The notes under the pieces are model-generated. The model did not search any database. It was not told the DNA's origin and was given only the letters and a program-made list of their open reading frames with translations. Source: an uncultured Eubacterium sp. (GTDB lineage Bacteria > Bacillota > Clostridia > Lachnospirales > Lachnospiraceae). Taken from it: a stretch of DNA of 23,333 nucleotides. Numbering within the stretch: the first letter of the stretch is position 1; the number at the start of each line of letters is the position of its first letter. The translations under genes were made by a program, and so were the position numbers. Location: positions 1 to 23,333 of the forward strand of contig CAJUBQ010000073.1 in assembly GCA_910584595.1 (NCBI GenBank). Reading direction: 5' to 3'. This document shows, one piece after another, positions 23,263 through 23,333 of the stretch.

Positions 23263-23333
23263 GGGCTTCCCGGACGCTGGATGAGGGAATCGGCCCTGTC
23301 TCATTGTTCCGGTTTCCAGAACGTAAGAATCCC
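23263..23333 (+). ncRNA. structured RNA, copy B, cut off by the right edge
   Basis: Plus-strand paralogue of the left-edge RNA, sharing GGACGC, TTGTTCC, TTCCAGAA and GTAAGAA in order and at similar spacing. CAGAACG is the 5' arm matching CAGAATG of copy A. GGGAATC can pair with GAATCCC in one mismatch, the equivalent of GGAGCT/AGCTCT in copy A, so pairing is kept though bases differ. The 3' half is beyond the window. A small hairpin AGCAACA/TGTTGCT (23234-23259) lies just upstream, and a CACGGGGTGGGG run lies around 23212-23223. Confidence 0.45.

Overview
The window reads as a chromosome segment of a low-to-moderate-GC, spore-forming Clostridia bacterium, most likely a member of the Lachnospiraceae. 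The case rests on a SipL-type spore-coat morphogenesis protein (DUF3794 domains plus LysM), a Veg protein, a SEC-C-tailed SecA, a methionine aminopeptidase with an N-terminal SEC-C zinc motif, a long-form HPF, a PcsB-like NlpC/P60 hydrolase, strong AGGAGG ribosome sites, and frequent TTG starts. I see no ribosomal RNA or tRNA genes and no transposase. The genus cannot be fixed from the sequence.

Layout. Positions 1-132 (minus) hold a structured RNA that runs out of the window; a partial paralogue enters the right edge (about 23263-23333, plus). Positions 259-2829 (minus) are secA. Positions 3118-4222 (plus) hold an unusual transcription unit with no conventional gene: a near-consensus promoter, a repeated hairpin/start-codon motif, and a strong terminator. 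On the minus strand, 4236-7709 encodes a PilZ protein, a methyl-accepting chemotaxis protein and a YgjP-like metallopeptidase. Positions 7894-10286 (plus) are a TetR/ABC ATPase/ABC permease operon. Positions 10383-10913 are hpf, followed by a 125-bp palindrome and an orphan TPR-like protein (11264-11737). Positions 11964-14425 are the ddl-murF peptidoglycan operon. A 166-bp MITE-like palindrome (14485-14650) sits inside a terminator between murF and the convergent plsC (14708-15460). Then on the plus strand come a PrcB_C-like lipoprotein, veg, sipL, a secreted NlpC/P60 hydrolase, map, a DUF4422 protein and a DUF4349 lipoprotein.

How the genes work together. Most of the window is housekeeping and envelope biology: protein export (secA), N-terminal maturation (map), ribosome hibernation (hpf), the D-Ala-D-Ala branch of peptidoglycan synthesis (ddl, murF), phospholipid synthesis (plsC), cell-wall remodelling (NlpC/P60) and spore-coat assembly (sipL). 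PilZ and MCP point to c-di-GMP signalling and chemotaxis.

The standout is 3118-4222. At least seven copies of a G-rich motif (consensus GAAAGYGGGG, then a short hairpin ending CC, then AATG) recur at 62-79 bp spacing. Six copies open a reading frame of exactly five sense codons closed by TAA (MERVI, MEVTT, MKTAV, MGTIL, MDSIA, MDISV). The last ends two bases before the terminator stem. Hairpin bases covary between copies (GGA/TCC versus GGT/ACC). I know of no described family with this architecture and propose it as the main candidate for a new system: a polycistronic minigene RNA, a ribosome- or protein-titrating sponge, or a source of formyl-Met pentapeptides.
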